Source: CAWUKT01 sp963923035
GTDB lineage: Bacteria; Bacteroidota; Bacteroidia; J057; JADKCL01
Direction of reading: 5' to 3'
DNA length: 36,074 nt
Assembly: GCA_963923035.1 (NCBI GenBank)
Contig: CAWUKT010000074.1
Coordinates: forward strand, 1-36,074
The position numbers and the translations under genes were made by a program. Positions 9,118-17,607 of this stretch are shown piece after piece. Below the pieces are notes generated by a model that saw only the letters and a program-made list of their open reading frames with translations, searched no databases and had not been told where the DNA came from. Each line of letters opens with the position of its first letter. Position 1 is the stretch's first letter.

Positions 9118-9158
9118 CTTCAAAGGGGCCTCTTCCTGAGGGAAGAGCGCCCCTGAAG
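9118..9158. terminator. Long inverted repeat between convergent genes (likely bidirectional terminator)
   Basis: CTTCA-GGGGC-TCTTCC pairs with GGAAGAG-GCCCC-TGAAG around a short loop, with a two-base bulge and one offset. It sits 48 bases after the ankyrin stop and about 108 bases before the end of the convergent minus-strand gene. There is no T-run on either side, so it may be a structural end rather than a textbook intrinsic terminator. Confidence 0.5.
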
Positions 9159-9266
9159 GCCGTGACTCCAATTACCAGCAACTCCAAAAACGGAGCAAAA
9201 GGGGAGGGGCCCGGAATGGAATGCCCCTCGTACCCATTGCCCCAGCCTTTCGTCCTCATTTCTCCT

Positions 9267-10787
9267 TCACTCCATCCCGGCCCGAATCCGCTCCAACCAT
9301 TGGCCCCAATGAAAATGGGCGTAGGTGGGAATTTGAGCCTCCTTTTGATCCAATCCCCTGAACTCTTCCATGCACTTTTCCCAAATCGCTTTCCGCTCGA
9401 TCGGATTGCGGGCCGAACCGAGGCGAATCAATTGGCGGGGAATGAGCCGTACGATTTCGGGAATTTGGTCCCGGATTTTCTTTTCCTGGTAGGTCAACTT
9501 GGGTTGCAGGTATTGGATATGGGCAATGTCTCCCTTGACATAGCTCAGGTACATCTGAAGGAGCAGGACGAAAATATTCGTGTGGTAAGCGACCCGGATC
9601 ATGGGATCGTTCATGATTTTGGTGACTAAGTTCTGGGCCCGTTCGAGTTGGTGGAGCCGGATATAGACAATGGCCAGGTTGGTTTTGATGGTGAGGATCA
9701 TTTCGAGGACATTGGGGCGGCTGGATTCAATCTCATCGGCCAGGACGGCCTGGAAGTCATTCTCATCGAACTCCACGCCATTTTCTTCCACGTACATGGC
9801 GCAGTAGATGGACTTGATGTTCAGGTAGGAATACCGTGAGCGCAGGATATAGGTCTCGTCGCCGGACTTCTGTTTCGATTGGTCGATGAAGCGGGCGATT
9901 CGGGGAAGGTGTTCGGCAAAAAAGTCTTGGGGAATGTTGACCGAATTCAGCAAAGCATAATTGCTCACCACCGAAATATAGCCGAACCAGTTCTTCTGGA
10001 CATATGAAGGATGCGAGATGAACACGCCGATTCCGCGGTAAAAGTAGGCGGAGGCCTCTTTCAAGTCGAAGATCAGGGTATGCAGGATGCCTTGGATATT
10101 GTGCCAGAGCAGTTGGGCGGGAAGGGGGAAGGTATCTGGATTTTCGAGGAGTACCGGGCTCTTTTTCAACTCATTGACCCGGTCGAGCAGACCGGTTCCG
10201 TAGCGCTGGCGATTGAGGATGGCCAGCCTGGAGATGAGCGCCTGGAGGCTCCCGGTCCGCCGGGCATCTTCGATGCCCGCATAGAATTCCGCTTCCAATT
10301 CATCGATGGGTCCATCCAGCGTTCCTTTGTCGTGGATCAATCCAGCCCGCGAAATTTGATCCTTCAACAGGATCAACAGCCAAAAGGTATTCCCATTTTC
10401 AATGGCCAGCGATTTGGCCTCTTCCAAAAACTTGACACCATCGTGGGGCAGCTTTTTTTTTAGATACATCGCTTTCCAATACATCCCCTCCAAATTGGTC
10501 CAGTTGTCTTTTTGAACCGTGTGGTGATAGGTGTGCATTTCCTTCAAAATCCAATTGAAGAGTTGGTTTTTCAGAACGGCCACGTGTCCGGGAAACCCTT
10601 GGGCCTCCAGTTCTGATTTCTCATTCGCCTCCTCAAAACTTTCCTTCGCCTCGTAATGGAGAAATAGCTTGCGGTACCACTCTGATTTTCGCTTCCCCCC
10701 ACTGGAGAATGAACGGATCAAAAAGCGGCGCTCCTTCTTGGAGAGACCTTGGATGAGGGTGTAGATTCTTTGGCCAGACGCTTTCAT
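9267..10787 (-). CDS. Uncharacterised helical (TPR-like) Bacteroidota protein, paralogue 1
   Basis: A soluble, almost wholly helical protein of 506 residues with no signal peptide. It opens with S-G-Q-R-I-Y-T-L-I-Q-G-L-S-K-K-E-R-R-F-L, a variant of the L-I-x-S-L-S-K-x-E-K-R-Y-F start found on a family of uncharacterised Bacteroidota proteins. A V-L-K-N-Q-L-F-N-W-I-L-K-E-M-H motif follows near residue 75. The rest resembles irregular TPR-type helix pairs. Its neighbour at 11063-12598 shares the N-terminal layout (I/L-x-T-L-I-x-x-L-S-x-K-E-R, L-F-N-W-x-L-x-x-M-H). I chose the ATG at 10787 because it aligns with the paralogue's start; an upstream in-frame start at 10883 adds 32 residues absent from the paralogue. 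The function is unknown. The 275-base gap to the paralogue shows nothing I can name. Confidence 0.7.
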   Translation of the reverse strand: MKASGQRIYTLIQGLSKKERRFLIRSFSSGGKRKSEWYRKLFLHYEAKESFEEANEKSELEAQGFPGHVAVLKNQLFNWILKEMHTYHHTVQKDNWTNLEGMYWKAMYLKKKLPHDGVKFLEEAKSLAIENGNTFWLLILLKDQISRAGLIHDKGTLDGPIDELEAEFYAGIEDARRTGSLQALISRLAILNRQRYGTGLLDRVNELKKSPVLLENPDTFPLPAQLLWHNIQGILHTLIFDLKEASAYFYRGIGVFISHPSYVQKNWFGYISVVSNYALLNSVNIPQDFFAEHLPRIARFIDQSKQKSGDETYILRSRYSYLNIKSIYCAMYVEENGVEFDENDFQAVLADEIESSRPNVLEMILTIKTNLAIVYIRLHQLERAQNLVTKIMNDPMIRVAYHTNIFVLLLQMYLSYVKGDIAHIQYLQPKLTYQEKKIRDQIPEIVRLIPRQLIRLGSARNPIERKAIWEKCMEEFRGLDQKEAQIPTYAHFHWGQWLERIRAGME

Positions 10788-11062
10788 AGGCGGGCAATAT
10801 TTAGGGTTAAACAGAGTAAAAATGTTCTTGACGATTGCTCTTTTGGTTGATTTCCTTTGTCCGATTTCGATGTCTTGAGTCAAACGGTAAATTTTGTCCT
10901 ACGCTGAACATGAGTTATTTCTGACAGACTTGATCATTCACTTTCGCCCTTCATGTTCGAGGGGTTGGGGCAGGTCAAATAGATTTGGTCTCCGTAGGTA
11001 TTCAGTTCCGGGCGGAACTCTTGGAAACCTCTAAAGTCCTGCCAGCATACAGCATTTCCGAC

Positions 11063-12598
11063 TCAAATTTCAGCATTGATCAATGAAATTACCACCTCAA
11101 TTTGCCTTTGGAGCCACGTTTTCCATCCGGGTAGATGCAGGAGGTGGGGAATAGAGGGATGAAGGGAAATGGATGGGGCGGTGTCAAGAGCGTTTTCCAG
11201 AATTTCTTGTGAAGCTGCGAGGTCCGTTTGCTTCAGGAGTTCGAGCAGGGTTTGGGGAATCTGAGGCTGTTGGGGAGGAGGAGAATCCGATGGGGCAGGG
11301 GAAAGGGCGGAGAACATGAGGTAATAGTGTTGGAAAAAGTCCATCTCGCCCAATTCAAAGTGGAGGATCATGCTGATGAGGAGGGTGCTGGTGAAAATGG
11401 GCCGGAACTTTTGTTCCGGATCGGCCTTTAAAATCAGCTGGGAGAGCTTTTGGGCTTCAATCAATTTTCCCGTCCCCAGCATCCACATCGCCACGTTCAA
11501 CCTGGCCTCGGCCCTCAATTGTTCGTATTCTGGCCGTAGGATTTCCATCTTTGGTGGGCCTTCCTCCAGCAGTTCCATTCCATTTTCCCCCCTGGGAGGG
11601 ACCTCTCCGTAGTGGATCAACGCCACCGATTGCAGGTACCCGAGCAGGATCAGCGCCTGGTCCCGCAGGACCAACTCACCCTTCCGCTCTGAGAGCGGAA
11701 ACACCGTGGTCGACAACACCTTTAGTTGGTCGTCCAGAAAGGGCCGTTCCCGATGGCCGGCATCGGACAGGATGCTTTCCAGCAACAGTTCCACGTACAT
11801 CGCCCGGGCTTCGTAAGCGTGGGGCAAGTTGGCCTCGAGGCAAGCAAGGCCGGCCCTAAAGAATCTGGCGGCTTCCAGCTTCCGTCCCCGCAGCAGCGCC
11901 ATATAGCCTTGGTTCTGATAGGCATGCACTTGAAGTCCGGGCGGCAGGTCGGCCTCCGGCACTTTGAATGCGGGCAAGTCCAGAATCTGAGCCAGCTCAG
12001 CGTCCAGGGTGTCGTCCTTCCAATCGAAGGACAACGCCATCAAGCGGGAAGTGACCCGCTTCAATTCCAGCTTCAGCTCTACTTGGTCCAGGATGGACTT
12101 CCATTCCAGCCCAATGTGGGAAGGTTCCTGGTGACGAAAGACCGGATCCCTTTGACAATTCAATTCTTCCTCCAGATACAGGAGGTGGGAAGCGGAGACA
12201 TCCTGATGGGACAGCAGTTGGTCCACCTGGTTCAGTTTTTTACGACTTTCCGGCGCCAGCCCTTTTTGTTGCAGGAACCGGGCCTGCCACAGGACCGTCC
12301 GTACCTGCGTCCATTCGTCGGGTTGGACGTGGTGGTGGTAGCCGTGCATCTGCCGCAATACCCAATTGAAAAGCTGGATTTTAAGCACTCCCTTGTGAGA
12401 CGGAAACTGGTGCTCCACCAGGAGTTGGTCGAGGGCTTCTTCTTCAAAGGAGTCGAGGCTGTCCACCAACCGGAACAACAATTTGTACCGCTCAGACTTG
12501 CGCCGGCCCCGGGACGCAAAGGACCGAAGCAGGAATTGCCTTTCCTTCGAGGAAAGCGACTTGATCAAGGTATGCAGTTTTTGTCCTGAAGAAGTCAT
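11063..12598 (-). CDS. Uncharacterised helical (TPR-like) Bacteroidota protein, paralogue 2
   Basis: This 511-residue paralogue of the gene just downstream has the same N-terminal signature: S-G-Q-K-L-H-T-L-I-K-S-L-S-S-K-E-R-Q-F-L, followed by V-L-K-I-Q-L-F-N-W-V-L-R-Q-M-H. Between and after these the two copies have drifted far apart, so the duplication is old. The protein is rich in Leu, Glu and Gln, has no signal peptide, and probably forms a helical solenoid. I start it at ATG 12598; a TTG two codons upstream is less likely. It lies on the same strand as its paralogue, separated by 275 bases, so co-transcription is possible but not shown. No enzymatic motif is visible. Confidence 0.7.
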   Translation of the reverse strand: MTSSGQKLHTLIKSLSSKERQFLLRSFASRGRRKSERYKLLFRLVDSLDSFEEEALDQLLVEHQFPSHKGVLKIQLFNWVLRQMHGYHHHVQPDEWTQVRTVLWQARFLQQKGLAPESRKKLNQVDQLLSHQDVSASHLLYLEEELNCQRDPVFRHQEPSHIGLEWKSILDQVELKLELKRVTSRLMALSFDWKDDTLDAELAQILDLPAFKVPEADLPPGLQVHAYQNQGYMALLRGRKLEAARFFRAGLACLEANLPHAYEARAMYVELLLESILSDAGHRERPFLDDQLKVLSTTVFPLSERKGELVLRDQALILLGYLQSVALIHYGEVPPRGENGMELLEEGPPKMEILRPEYEQLRAEARLNVAMWMLGTGKLIEAQKLSQLILKADPEQKFRPIFTSTLLISMILHFELGEMDFFQHYYLMFSALSPAPSDSPPPQQPQIPQTLLELLKQTDLAASQEILENALDTAPSISLHPSIPHLLHLPGWKTWLQRQIEVVISLINAEI

Positions 12599-13181
12599 GC
12601 GCAAACTGTTTCAGCCGGCCCCAAAGGCTGTCGGGAGGCTAGAATGGCCAGCCCTTGTCCTGATAGGTGTCCGGCTGGTGCCAATGTTACCCCGCGCCCG
12701 GGGACAGATTGGATACAAAACAGGTCCAAACCGGAGGGAAAGGAGATGTATCCGCTGAAAGCGGTAGGAAGGTGGCAAGTATCCTTGTGGTCAATGAATT
12801 GGGAAGGAAAGAGAGGAATAAATGGAGGAGACAAAATGAATTGCCAGTTAAGAGATAAAGTAAGGATTTGTTTCCAAGGGGTTACAGGCGGGCTCCTAAC
12901 TTGCGGAGGAATTTATATGGTACTGTCCATTCAATACTGCTCATGATTACCAAATTAAGTATTGCACAGCTAATTATCCGTTTCTTAAGGCCACTTTGGC
13001 CGCACTTTCTCATGCAATTACAAAATTCACTTACTCGATTTCGGCCTGCCGATTATTGGGGAGCGCATGCGCCAGCATGTAAGTTCCCCTGACTAAATAC
13101 TGATCCTGAATAGCATTTCTACTAGATTGACCGCGATTATTTCATGGCGGAGGCAGGCGTTACTTATTTACTGTCTTGATG
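12599..13181. other. Long intergenic region with no convincing gene
   Basis: This stretch carries no ORF with protein-like composition; the small plus-strand frames inside it read as random. From about 12830 the DNA is AT-richer than its neighbours. It includes a perfect 10-bp palindrome GCGCATGCGC at 13063-13072 and ends at a strong plus-strand terminator (13182-13212). That combination leaves room for an unannotated plus-strand small RNA, but I cannot identify one. Confidence 0.5.
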
Positions 13182-13212
13182 AAGAGGCCACCAACCCGGG
13201 GGCCTCTTTTTT
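13182..13212 (+). terminator. Strong hairpin terminator, best in plus orientation
   Basis: AAGAGGCC pairs with GGCCTCTT around an 11-base loop and is followed by T residues to 13212 on the plus strand. Read on the minus strand it lies about 50 bases beyond the trkH stop, but there only two Ts follow before a C. It may serve trkH as a weaker bidirectional terminator. In the plus direction there is no recognised gene to end. Confidence 0.7.
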
Positions 13213-13259
13213 CGTCCGGACCCAAAAGAAATCGTTACAGGGTTCCTTTGGGGAATGAC

Positions 13260-14804
13260 CTATTTGTTTCGCCAGAATGAAGGAGAGAAGAGGATCAGAA
13301 TGGTAAACAGTTCCAATCGTCCGATGAGCATTTCCAGGGACAGGAAGAGTTTGCCCGAGGATGGAATCCACGCGTAATTCTGCAAAGGCCCAACACCTGC
13401 CAATCCCGGACCAATATTCCCCACACAGGACGCCGAGGTCCCGATGGCAGTGGAGAACCGGTACATCATTTCGCCCTCCCGGCTCGCAAACTCCGCAATG
13501 GGCGTCCCATCGGTCGACACCAGGGGCAAATCCCACAGCAGATAGGCCATGACAAAGGACCCAAGCGCAAAAACCGCGAGGTAAATCAGGAAGAAGGCCA
13601 GCACATTGAAGGTAATCTGCTGGGTGACCGATTTTCCATTGAACCGTACCGGAACGATGGCATTCGGGTGGATCAAACGGCGAAATTCCGTCCGCCCATT
13701 CTTCAAAATGATGATGTGGCGTACGAGCTTGACCCCGCCCGAGGTCGATCCAGCTGATCCCCCGGTAAAGAAAAGCCCGAAGAAGAGGACCGTCACAAAG
13801 GGCGACCATACGGTAAAGTCCGCCGTCACAAATCCCGTCGTCGTCACCACCGCCACGACCTGGAACAAGGCATCCCGGATCGCTTTCTCAGTGAAACTAC
13901 CCTGATTGAAGCAGATCGTCGTGGCCGTGATCAGCATCGCGATGATGGTCAGGCCGAGGTAAGTTTTGAATTCATCGTTCTCCCAAATCCGCTTCAATTT
14001 CCCCCGCAATCCAAAATAGGTCAGCGTAAAGTTGACCCCGGAGAGGAACATGAAGAGGATGATCGTGTACTGGATAAAAGGAGAGTCAAATGCAGCTACG
14101 GAGGCATTTTTCGTAGAAAATCCACCGGTAGAGACCGTCGCGAAGGAGTGACAGATGGCATCGTAGAAGGACATGCCACCGAAGATGAGCATGATCGTCT
14201 CGACGATGGTCATGCCTACATAAATCAGCCACAAGCGTTTGGCCGTTTCCTGAATCCGCGGATGGAGCTTGTCCGTGCTGGGGCCCGGAGATTCCGCCGC
14301 AAAGAGCTGCATCCCGCCGATGCCCAGGATCGGCAAGATGGCGATGGTCAGCACGATGATGCCCATCCCGCCAATCCAATGCGTCACCGATCGCCAGAAC
14401 AAAATGCCCTTGGGGACCGACTCGATGTCGGTCATGGCACTGGCTCCTGTCGTCGTATAGCCGGAGACTGTCTCAAAGAAGGCTGAAGCCAGGTCCGGAC
14501 TGCCGTCCGCGAAGGTAAATACGTTCTCGAAGATATACGGGAGCGCGCCGGAAATCGACATGATCAACCAACCCAGGCCCACGATGAGGTAGCCTTCCCG
14601 TTTCTTGATTTGCTTTTTGTGGTTCCGGGTCAGGAACCATGCGCCAGCCCCCGTCAGGATCGAAATCCCGCCCGAAATCGCCAGTCCGTCGAAGTCTCCC
14701 TCTCCGTAATACAAACTGAAAGGGATGCCCAGCAACATAAACAATCCATTCAGTCCCACGAGGAGACCGAGGATATTGATGATAATTTGCCAGTTCAGTT
14801 TCAT
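13260..14804 (-). CDS. trkH: Trk/Ktr potassium uptake system, membrane subunit TrkH
   Basis: TrkH/KtrB family K+ translocating subunit of the inner membrane. All four pore-loop filter segments are present: S-G-Y-T-T-T-G-A-S, A-T-V-S-T-G-G-F-S, V-V-T-T-T-G-F-V-T and S-C-V-G-N-I-G-P-G-L. The glycine-rich gating loop G-G-S-A-G-S-T-S-G-G-V-K, typical of TrkH, lies between pore repeats two and three. The C-terminus L-G-R-L-E-L-F-T-I-L-I-L-F-S-P-S-F-W is the family norm, so the gene is complete at 514 residues. Its ATG overlaps the stop of trkA (ATGA), so the two are translationally coupled. TrkA is the cytosolic gating ring that controls this channel. Confidence 0.95.
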   Translation of the reverse strand: MKLNWQIIINILGLLVGLNGLFMLLGIPFSLYYGEGDFDGLAISGGISILTGAGAWFLTRNHKKQIKKREGYLIVGLGWLIMSISGALPYIFENVFTFADGSPDLASAFFETVSGYTTTGASAMTDIESVPKGILFWRSVTHWIGGMGIIVLTIAILPILGIGGMQLFAAESPGPSTDKLHPRIQETAKRLWLIYVGMTIVETIMLIFGGMSFYDAICHSFATVSTGGFSTKNASVAAFDSPFIQYTIILFMFLSGVNFTLTYFGLRGKLKRIWENDEFKTYLGLTIIAMLITATTICFNQGSFTEKAIRDALFQVVAVVTTTGFVTADFTVWSPFVTVLFFGLFFTGGSAGSTSGGVKLVRHIIILKNGRTEFRRLIHPNAIVPVRFNGKSVTQQITFNVLAFFLIYLAVFALGSFVMAYLLWDLPLVSTDGTPIAEFASREGEMMYRFSTAIGTSASCVGNIGPGLAGVGPLQNYAWIPSSGKLFLSLEMLIGRLELFTILILFSPSFWRNK

Positions 14805-16144
14805 TTAAACAGCGCCTCCACTTTCCCGATGGCTTCGGGCAGACAGAAGATCACGACCCTGTCCCGGGCCTGGATTTGGAAGTCGCCAAGGACGGTCATG
14901 CCCTCTCCATTGCGGACGACGCCGCCAATGATGGCCTTCTTGGGAAAACTCAGCTTCTTGATGGGCTTCTGGGTAATCTTGGCCCCCTGCGGCGCCTCGA
15001 ATTCGAGGACCTCCGCTTCCACGATGCCGGAAATATTGGCGAGGCTGATGACCTCACCCTGGCGGACGTAGCGAAAGATATTCGAGGCCGCGATCAACTT
15101 CTTGTTGATCATCGTATCGATCCCAATGGTTTGGGACACGTTGATATAGTCGATGTTCTCGACCAGGGCGATGGTCTTCTCGACCCCCTGCGCCTTGGCG
15201 ACGAGACAGGACATGATATTCGTCTCGGAATTGCCGGTCACCGCGATGAAGGCATCCATGGACGAGATATTCTCTTCTTCCAGCAACTCCACATTCCGGC
15301 CATCTCCCCGGATCACCAGGGTGCGCGGAAGGGCGTCGGCGAGGTCAAAGGCCTTTTGCTTGTCGACCTCCACCAATTTCACATTGTACTGTTCCGACAG
15401 CTTGCGGGCCGTATTGACACCAATTTTGGACCCGCCGAGGATCATAACATTGCGGATGTCATGGATGACGCGTCCGCTCATCTCGACCAGGGTCTCGACG
15501 TGTTCGGGCTTGGTAATGAAGTAGGCGAGGTCATCCGCTTTGAATGCCGTCGTTCCGCGCGGGATGATCGTGCGGTTGTTCCGCAGGATGGCGACCGGCA
15601 TCATGCGGAGGCCGGGGAATTTATGGGCGGCTTCGACCACCGAGAGGTTGACCACCGGCGCATTTCTGTGCATGTGGAGACCGACCAGAGACAATTTCCC
15701 ATCCCCAAATTCGGCCCGCTCAATGACGCCACTGTTCATGATCAAATGATCGATTTCGTGGGCGGCGAGTTCTTCGGGGGAAATGAGGTTGTCGATGCCC
15801 AGCTTGCCGAAGTTGATGCGGTCGGAGCAGGACAGGAGTTCCGGGTTGCTGATCCGGGCAATGGTGCGCTTGGCACCGAGTTGCTTGCCCATGATGCAGG
15901 TGGTGATATTGGTGGCCTCAGCGGCGGTGACGGCCACCATGAGGTCGGCCGACGCGATATTGGCATCCTGAAGGATGGTCGGGGAAGTCGAATTTCCCCG
16001 AATGGTCATGACGTCGATATGGGATTCGGCGTAATGGAGCCGCTCGGGATCGGTATCAATCAGTACGATGTCCTGGGCCTCGTGGGAGAGCATTTTAGCG
16101 AGATGAAACCCCACATTGCCGGCACCAGCGATAATGATTCTCAT
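14801..16144 (-). CDS. trkA: Trk potassium uptake regulator TrkA (two RCK modules)
   Basis: This peripheral cytoplasmic NAD(H)/nucleotide-binding subunit gates TrkH. The 447 residues hold two tandem RCK units. The first Rossmann domain has G-A-G-N-V-G-F-H-L-A at residue 6 with an acidic strand end D-T-D near 31, followed by an RCK-C domain. The second begins near residue 230 with I-L-G-G-S-K-I-G-V-N-T-A and the acidic strand E-V-D, again followed by an RCK-C domain whose last strand includes R-D-R-V-V-I-F-C. This is the usual double-length TrkA architecture. It is the first gene of a trkA-trkH pair with a 4-base overlap. A good TAnnTTTG element lies 25 bases upstream. Confidence 0.95.
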   Translation of the reverse strand: MRIIIAGAGNVGFHLAKMLSHEAQDIVLIDTDPERLHYAESHIDVMTIRGNSTSPTILQDANIASADLMVAVTAAEATNITTCIMGKQLGAKRTIARISNPELLSCSDRINFGKLGIDNLISPEELAAHEIDHLIMNSGVIERAEFGDGKLSLVGLHMHRNAPVVNLSVVEAAHKFPGLRMMPVAILRNNRTIIPRGTTAFKADDLAYFITKPEHVETLVEMSGRVIHDIRNVMILGGSKIGVNTARKLSEQYNVKLVEVDKQKAFDLADALPRTLVIRGDGRNVELLEEENISSMDAFIAVTGNSETNIMSCLVAKAQGVEKTIALVENIDYINVSQTIGIDTMINKKLIAASNIFRYVRQGEVISLANISGIVEAEVLEFEAPQGAKITQKPIKKLSFPKKAIIGGVVRNGEGMTVLGDFQIQARDRVVIFCLPEAIGKVEALFK

Positions 16145-16168
16145 TCGAAGGTAGGCTTAATACAGGGG

Positions 16169-16176
16169 CAAATGTA
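16169..16176 (-). promoter_or_regulatory. Putative -7 element of the trkAH promoter
   Basis: On the minus strand the octamer is TACATTTG, a perfect fit to the Bacteroidota -7 consensus TAnnTTTG, 24 bases before the trkA ATG. I find no TTG at the ideal 19-21 base spacing upstream, so the call rests on the -7 box only. Confidence 0.4.
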
Positions 16177-16214
16177 GGAAAAAAACACCAATGCCCGGTC
16201 GCCTCTTTTACCCC

Positions 16215-17447
16215 TTAGCCATTTGAGAATCTCGCCTGCCGCCAACCGAAGGTAAACCAGGCATTGAGGACCAGAAAGCCCAATCCAGATCCCACGACCA
16301 TGATCACAAACCAGTCGAAGTAATGCAGGTAATACAGGCTGTTCACGGCCGCCAGGACGATGCCCAGGCGGAGGTATTCCATCGGCACCACCCAGGATTT
16401 ATTTTCCAGAATCCCCCCACCCAGCACGAGGGACAGCATCATGACGCCCAGAAAGACCACCCGGAAGGTCCAGGTGAGGTCTTCAAAATGATACATGAAG
16501 GCACAGAGACCGGCCAGGACCAATCCAAATTGTCCGAGGACATACAAATTGAGGCTTTTGGGCGGCTGCACATTGTACTTGCGGCGGTCGGGAGACGGCC
16601 GCTTGACCTCGATGGGGCCTCCCAGGTAAGCCGGGCGCCAGCCGGGCCGCGCCACAATGCTCCGGAGACAATCCTGCCACCGCATTTGCGGCCACAACTT
16701 GACCATGTCCACGTAGTAGTGGAAGTTGGCCCAGAGCGGATTCCAACTTTTCAGGGGTTCCGTGATCCCGTAGACTACCTCTTCTTCCTCCGGCGCAAAG
16801 CTGCCAAACAGCCGGTCCCATATGATGAGGACGCCCCCGTGGTTCTTGTCAATGTACTGCGGATTGACCCCATGGTGGACCCGGTGGTGGGACGGCGTAT
16901 TGAAAATGGCCTCGAACCAGCGGGGCAGTTTTCCGATGGTCTTGGTATGGATCCAGAATTGGTAGAGTGTATGGAGCGCACCGGCCACAAAGAAGGTGGT
17001 AGGATGGAAGCCGAGGAGGGGGAGAGGAATGAAAATGAAAAACGCAATGAGGTTGTGGAACCAGCTCTGACGCAGAGCTACCGAGAGGTTATACTCCTCG
17101 CTGCTGTGGTGAACGACATGAGCGCCCCACCAGAAATTGATTTCGTGGCTCCAGCGATGGGCCCAGTAGAAGAGGAAATCGAAAAGCAAAACCGCCACCA
17201 GCCCCGTCCAGAGGTTGATGGGGAGTTGCCAGGGAGCGAGGTGGGTAAACAAAAGGAAATAGGCCCCCAGCATGGCGATTTCCGCGAACAGGTTGAAGAC
17301 CTGATTCCCAATGCCAATGTTCAGGTTGGTGAGGGTATCGTTGAGGCGGAACAATTTGAATTTGCCCTGCCGCCGGCCGATATAGAGTTCGATTCCGATC
17401 AGGAGCAGGAAGAAGGGGATGGCACCAAGGAAAATGAGGGTTTTCAT
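16215..17447 (-). CDS. Sterol-desaturase/fatty-acid-hydroxylase superfamily protein, alkylglycerol-monooxygenase-like
   Basis: Integral membrane di-iron hydroxylase of 410 residues. The histidine clusters are complete: H-R-W-S-H at 97-101, H-V-V-H-H at 110-114, and H-H-R-V-H-H at 187-192, with further His at 159 and 167. The segment H-H-S-S-E-E-Y-N-L-S-V-A-L-R-Q-S is strikingly like animal alkylglycerol monooxygenase (AGMO/TMEM195), which cleaves ether lipids with tetrahydrobiopterin. That substrate is an inference; bacterial relatives are mostly uncharacterised. Transmembrane segments flank the clusters, and a C-terminal half (about 290-405) adds several more helices, as in AGMO and unlike the short sterol desaturases. 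It lies on the same strand as trkA, 70 bases upstream, and shares its upstream gap with the divergent Cys-tail operon. Confidence 0.85.
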   Translation of the reverse strand: MKTLIFLGAIPFFLLLIGIELYIGRRQGKFKLFRLNDTLTNLNIGIGNQVFNLFAEIAMLGAYFLLFTHLAPWQLPINLWTGLVAVLLFDFLFYWAHRWSHEINFWWGAHVVHHSSEEYNLSVALRQSWFHNLIAFFIFIPLPLLGFHPTTFFVAGALHTLYQFWIHTKTIGKLPRWFEAIFNTPSHHRVHHGVNPQYIDKNHGGVLIIWDRLFGSFAPEEEEVVYGITEPLKSWNPLWANFHYYVDMVKLWPQMRWQDCLRSIVARPGWRPAYLGGPIEVKRPSPDRRKYNVQPPKSLNLYVLGQFGLVLAGLCAFMYHFEDLTWTFRVVFLGVMMLSLVLGGGILENKSWVVPMEYLRLGIVLAAVNSLYYLHYFDWFVIMVVGSGLGFLVLNAWFTFGWRQARFSNG

Positions 17448-17545
17448 ACGCAGCAGCTATTCCAAACTAAATCATTTCGATGATCGGAATTTTTGGGGTT
17501 GGATGCAAATGGTGGCTGGGAGAAAAATTTTGGCCAAAATCGTAC

Positions 17546-17577
17546 TTGAAATCAACCCGATTTGACTCGTATATTTG
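17546..17577 (+). promoter_or_regulatory. Bacteroidota-type promoter of the Cys-tail/MNIO operon
   Basis: TTG at 17546-17548, then exactly 21 bases, then TATATTTG at 17570-17577. This is a full match to the -33 TTG / -7 TAnnTTTG consensus of the Bacteroidota housekeeping sigma factor. It predicts a transcript start near 17584, about 24 bases before the ATG at 17608. Confidence 0.7.
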
Positions 17578-17607
17578 AATCACTAAACCTAATTGAACGA
17601 ATCTAAG

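Noticed and set aside
12868..13092. 74-codon plus-strand frame ahead of the orphan terminator
   Set aside because: Its composition looks random, there is no ribosome site, and it stops about 90 bases before the hairpin; a non-coding transcript is at least as likely.
14876..16177. 433-codon plus-strand open frame opposite trkA
   Set aside because: It is rich in Asp, His and Gly as expected from the antisense of a GC-rich gene, and lies fully inside trkA.
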